Positions 61,857 through 64,000 of a stretch of DNA of 64,000 nt are shown here, piece by piece (positions within the stretch are counted from its first letter, which is position 1; every line of letters begins with the position of its first letter). Both the position numbers and the translations under genes were made by a program. The DNA comes from Methanobacterium aggregans (GTDB lineage Archaea; Methanobacteriota; Methanobacteria; Methanobacteriales; Methanobacteriaceae). The notes under the pieces were generated by a model. That model made no database searches, was not told the DNA's origin, and saw only the letters and a program-made list of their open reading frames with translations. The stretch is taken from the NCBI RefSeq assembly GCF_017874455.1, contig NZ_JAGGLN010000003.1, forward strand, positions 248,001 to 312,000, in the 5' to 3' direction.

Positions 61857-61982
61857 TTAAATTTTGAACCTCTTTTTAAGTTCTTTTTTAGCTCTTTTTT
61901 CAACTTCTTTTCCGCCCTTATCTTTGGCCTGTTTTTCAAGTTCTTTGGTGGCTTTTTTAGCTACAGAGTCTAATAATCCCAT
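61857..61982 (-). CDS. 41-residue basic protein of the copper operon
   Basis: Short gene from ATG 61982 to TAA 61857. The strong ribosome site GGAGGG stands eight bases before the start. The peptide begins MGLLDSVAKKATKELEKQAK and continues with lysine- and glutamate-rich helix to the end. There is no cysteine, histidine or membrane span. It lies 21 bases after the YHS gene, so it is very likely translated from the same message. Family unknown. Confidence 0.65.
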   Translation of the reverse strand: MGLLDSVAKKATKELEKQAKDKGGKEVEKRAKKELKKRFKI

Positions 61983-62003
61983 TATAAACCCTCCAAGTTA
62001 CGT

Positions 62004-62150
62004 TTATTCTTCTGCATATTTTTCAGGGTTTTCTTCGAAGGTTTTTTTACAGCCAGGAGCACAGAAGTAGTACTTCTTGCCCCTGTACTCGCTCACCCAT
62101 TTGGCTGTTTTTTCATCCACATCCATCTTGCATATAGGATCCACTGCCAT
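62004..62150 (-). CDS. YHS-domain metal-binding protein
   Basis: 48 residues: MAVDPICKMDVDEKTAKW, then KKYYFCAPGCKKTFEENPEKY. The C-x-M and CxPGC cysteines and the FxxNPxxY ending define the YHS domain found in metal ATPases and metal chaperones. It starts 79 bases after the copper ATPase stop, with AGGTGAGTTGG as ribosome site. It probably binds copper or a similar soft metal in the cytosol and may deliver it to, or sense it for, the pump. Confidence 0.85.
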   Translation of the reverse strand: MAVDPICKMDVDEKTAKWVSEYRGKKYYFCAPGCKKTFEENPEKYAEE

Positions 62151-62229
62151 CCAACTCACCTCATCTTTTTTTTGTTACTATGTAACCTTGAATTTTATAA
62201 TCTAAATTTTTTTATGGATTGAAACTACT

Positions 62230-64000
62230 TTATGATTTTTTCAGGTTTTTAACAGGAGGAAGGTATCCTTTGAGCATCAGTGAAAGGCTCACAACTGTAA
62301 CTGAGCTTAAAGCCATTGCAAGACCTGCATACTCTGGCCTGAAGGTTATCCCAAATGCAGGGTAAAGTGCTCCTGCGGCCACAGGTATCAAAACAACGTT
62401 GTAGGCAAAGGCCCAGAAGAGATTCTGTTTTATCCGTCCCATGACCTTTCTGGATAACTGTACACCTGCAACAGAATCAAGGAGGTCATCCTTGATGAGC
62501 ACTATGTCACCACTTTCTATTGCAATGTCTGTTCCACTTCCAATAGCTATACCAACGTCTGCCTGGGCAAGGGCGGGTGCATCGTTTATCCCATCACCTA
62601 CAAATCCAACAACTTCTCCCTCATCCTGCAGTGACATGACCTGGGCTGCTTTGTCATGAGGCAGGACTTCTGCAATAACAACGTCAATTCCCACCTGTTT
62701 GGCAATGGCATTTGCAGTTCTATTGTTGTCCCCGGTTATCATGGCCACTTTAAGGCCCATTTTTTTGAGCTCCCCTATCGCAGCCACTGTGCCCCCCTTG
62801 AGTGTATCTGCAATACCAATTATGCCACTTATTTCATAGTTGATCCCAACTAAAACCGCAGTTTTTCCTTCATTTTCAATTTTGAGAATTTTAGCTTCAA
62901 CTGCATCGTCCAGAGAGATATTCTGATCCCTGAAAAGGGCCCTGTTTCCTACAAAAACTTCCCGAACTTCAGTTTCATCATCAACCACAGCTTTTACACC
63001 CTTTCCACCAAAACTATCAAATTCTTTGGTTTTAAGGATATCCTGCCCATATTCACGGGCTTTTTTAACAACTGCATCTGCAAGGGGATGCTCAGAATTG
63101 TTTTCAATGCTTGCAGCTAACTGTAAAATGAAATCTTCATCCATTCCAATTCCCAGAATATCTGTAACCTCGGGTTTACCCTTGGTGAGGGTTCCTGTTT
63201 TATCGAAGAGTACGGTTGTAAGTTTTTCTGATACTTCAAGGGCTTCACCATTTTTTACGAGGATTCCAAGTTCAGCTCCCCTTCCAATACCAACCGTAAC
63301 TGCTGTTGGTGTTGCAAGACCCAGGGCACATGGACAGGCCACAACAAGAATTGATATGAGAACTGTGAGTCCAAAGAGCAGTGTGCTTCCAAGGATAACG
63401 TACCAGAGTAGGAATGCAGCAACTGCAACTGTTAAGACCGTAGGTATGAAGTAGGTCACTGCACGGTCCGCTATTCTCTGTACAGGTGGTTTTGAACCCT
63501 GAGCCATTTCAACAAGCTTTATTATCTGTGAAAGTACAGTGTCCTTCCCTATCTTCAGTGCCCTGAACTTCAAAGCCCCGTTCTTGTTGATGGTTCCACC
63601 AACAACACTTGAACCCTCTTTTTTGAATACAGGCACAGGTTCTCCTGTTATTGCAGATTCATCAACGTAACTTTCACCTTCAACAACTTCACCGTCTGCA
63701 GGGATCTTTTCACCGGGTTTGACCACGACTATATCATTCACACCCACCTCATCTATGGGTATCTGAACCTCTTTTCCTTCCCTGATGATGGTGGCTGTTT
63801 TTGGTTGCATTCCAATGAGTTTCTTTATGGCTGTGGATGTGTTGCCCTTTGCACGGGTTTCAAGCCAGCGACCCAGCATCAAAAAAGCAGCAAGCATCAG
63901 AGCAGTTTCGTAGAACATGAATTCCGGTGTGAGTACTATGCTGAAGGTTCCAAGAATGCTTGAAATGAATGCAACCCCTATACCCATGGAGTACATGACA
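62230..64000 (-). CDS. copA: Copper-translocating P1B-type ATPase (5' end outside the window)
   Basis: 590 residues are visible; the frame runs off the right edge, so the N-terminal heavy-metal domains and first spans are missing from view. Motifs: actuator ITGEPVP, ion-binding VVACPCALGLATP (CPC, typical of Cu+/Ag+ pumps), phosphorylation FDKTGTLTKGKPEV, and hinge VGDGINDAPALAQADVGIA. An HP motif (NSEHPLADAV) is diagnostic of P1B pumps. The C-terminal spans contain NVVLIPVAAGALYP and MALSSVTVVSLSL, matching the Cu+ pump signatures (N, Y, M, S). It exports copper. Followed by YHS and small basic genes in what looks like one operon. Confidence 0.93.
   Translation of the reverse strand, partial: VMYSMGIGVAFISSILGTFSIVLTPEFMFYETALMLAAFLMLGRWLETRAKGNTSTAIKKLIGMQPKTATIIREGKEVQIPIDEVGVNDIVVVKPGEKIPADGEVVEGESYVDESAITGEPVPVFKKEGSSVVGGTINKNGALKFRALKIGKDTVLSQIIKLVEMAQGSKPPVQRIADRAVTYFIPTVLTVAVAAFLLWYVILGSTLLFGLTVLISILVVACPCALGLATPTAVTVGIGRGAELGILVKNGEALEVSEKLTTVLFDKTGTLTKGKPEVTDILGIGMDEDFILQLAASIENNSEHPLADAVVKKAREYGQDILKTKEFDSFGGKGVKAVVDDETEVREVFVGNRALFRDQNISLDDAVEAKILKIENEGKTAVLVGINYEISGIIGIADTLKGGTVAAIGELKKMGLKVAMITGDNNRTANAIAKQVGIDVVIAEVLPHDKAAQVMSLQDEGEVVGFVGDGINDAPALAQADVGIAIGSGTDIAIESGDIVLIKDDLLDSVAGVQLSRKVMGRIKQNLFWAFAYNVVLIPVAAGALYPAFGITFRPEYAGLAMALSSVTVVSLSLMLKGYLPPVKNLKKS

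Overview
The window is a stretch of archaeal chromosome from a hydrogenotrophic methanogen of the order Methanobacteriales, most like a mesophilic Methanobacterium. The evidence is gene content. It carries cfbD (coenzyme F430 synthesis), tfrA (CoM/CoB thiol:fumarate reductase), sepS (tRNA-dependent cysteine synthesis), a coenzyme F390 synthetase-family enzyme, CTP-dependent riboflavin kinase, archaeal alanine dehydrogenase and a close homologue of the MthK potassium channel. Intergenic DNA is very AT-rich. Starts follow GGTGAT, AGGTGA or AGGAGG ribosome sites, and GTG and TTG starts are common. I see no insertion sequence, prophage, CRISPR array or rRNA. The only RNA gene I can support is one tRNA-Arg(GCG).

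Layout. 0-10 kb: a TIM-barrel sugar-isomerase-like protein whose only plausible start is ATT, a DUF362 ferredoxin, a soluble HAD protein, a secreted protein behind a long hairpin, a LysE exporter, alanine dehydrogenase with a small downstream gene, DedA, a DUF1624 membrane protein, and a DUF4013 protein followed by a truncated copy of its own first codons. 10-27 kb: gatA, an amidotransferase/CobB-type ATPase fusion with reversed domain order, ribK-ribB, sepS, tfrA, a geranylgeranyl-reductase-like flavoprotein, the tRNA, HIT and PAP2-like proteins, a PurM/HypE-fold protein, hisH, a sugar nucleotidyltransferase-cupin fusion and cfbD. 27-37 kb: a membrane-anchored M14/AstE-like hydrolase, sfsA, the mthK homologue with a small single-span membrane protein just upstream, a multi-PAS histidine kinase and a P-type ATPase whose TM4-TM6 motifs resemble the Na+/K+-ATPase. 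37-55 kb is mostly core metabolism and translation: COG2509 flavoprotein, YchF-related GTPase, cbiE, RDD protein, cupin, Get3/ArsA, nadE, cutA, leuS, DUF5518, FAH-family, hisG, 5'-deoxyadenosine deaminase-like, HAD, DUF429, F390 synthetase-like. 55-59 kb is a decaying accessory patch with a frameshifted beta-helix adhesin remnant, a Zn-ribbon membrane protein and a frameshifted small membrane gene. 59-64 kb: truD, two Zn-ribbon genes with unusual upstream repeats, and a copper P-type ATPase (cut by the window edge) followed by a YHS-domain protein and a 41-residue basic protein.

How the genes fit together. Several genes belong to tetrapyrrole and cofactor synthesis (cfbD, cbiE, possibly the reversed amidotransferase/ATPase fusion, ribK/ribB, nadE). 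Others serve aminoacyl-tRNA supply (sepS, gatA, leuS, tRNA-Arg) and histidine synthesis (hisH, hisG). The most system-like cluster is at 29-37 kb. There, a K+ channel with an altered calcium site, a co-transcribed small membrane protein, a cytoplasmic sensor kinase and a Na+/K+-ATPase-like pump lie together, which suggests monovalent-cation homeostasis. A second candidate is the copper module at the right end. The regulatory DNA worth most attention is at 2252-2341, 3477-3533, 49557-49718, 60718-60758 and 61491-61554.
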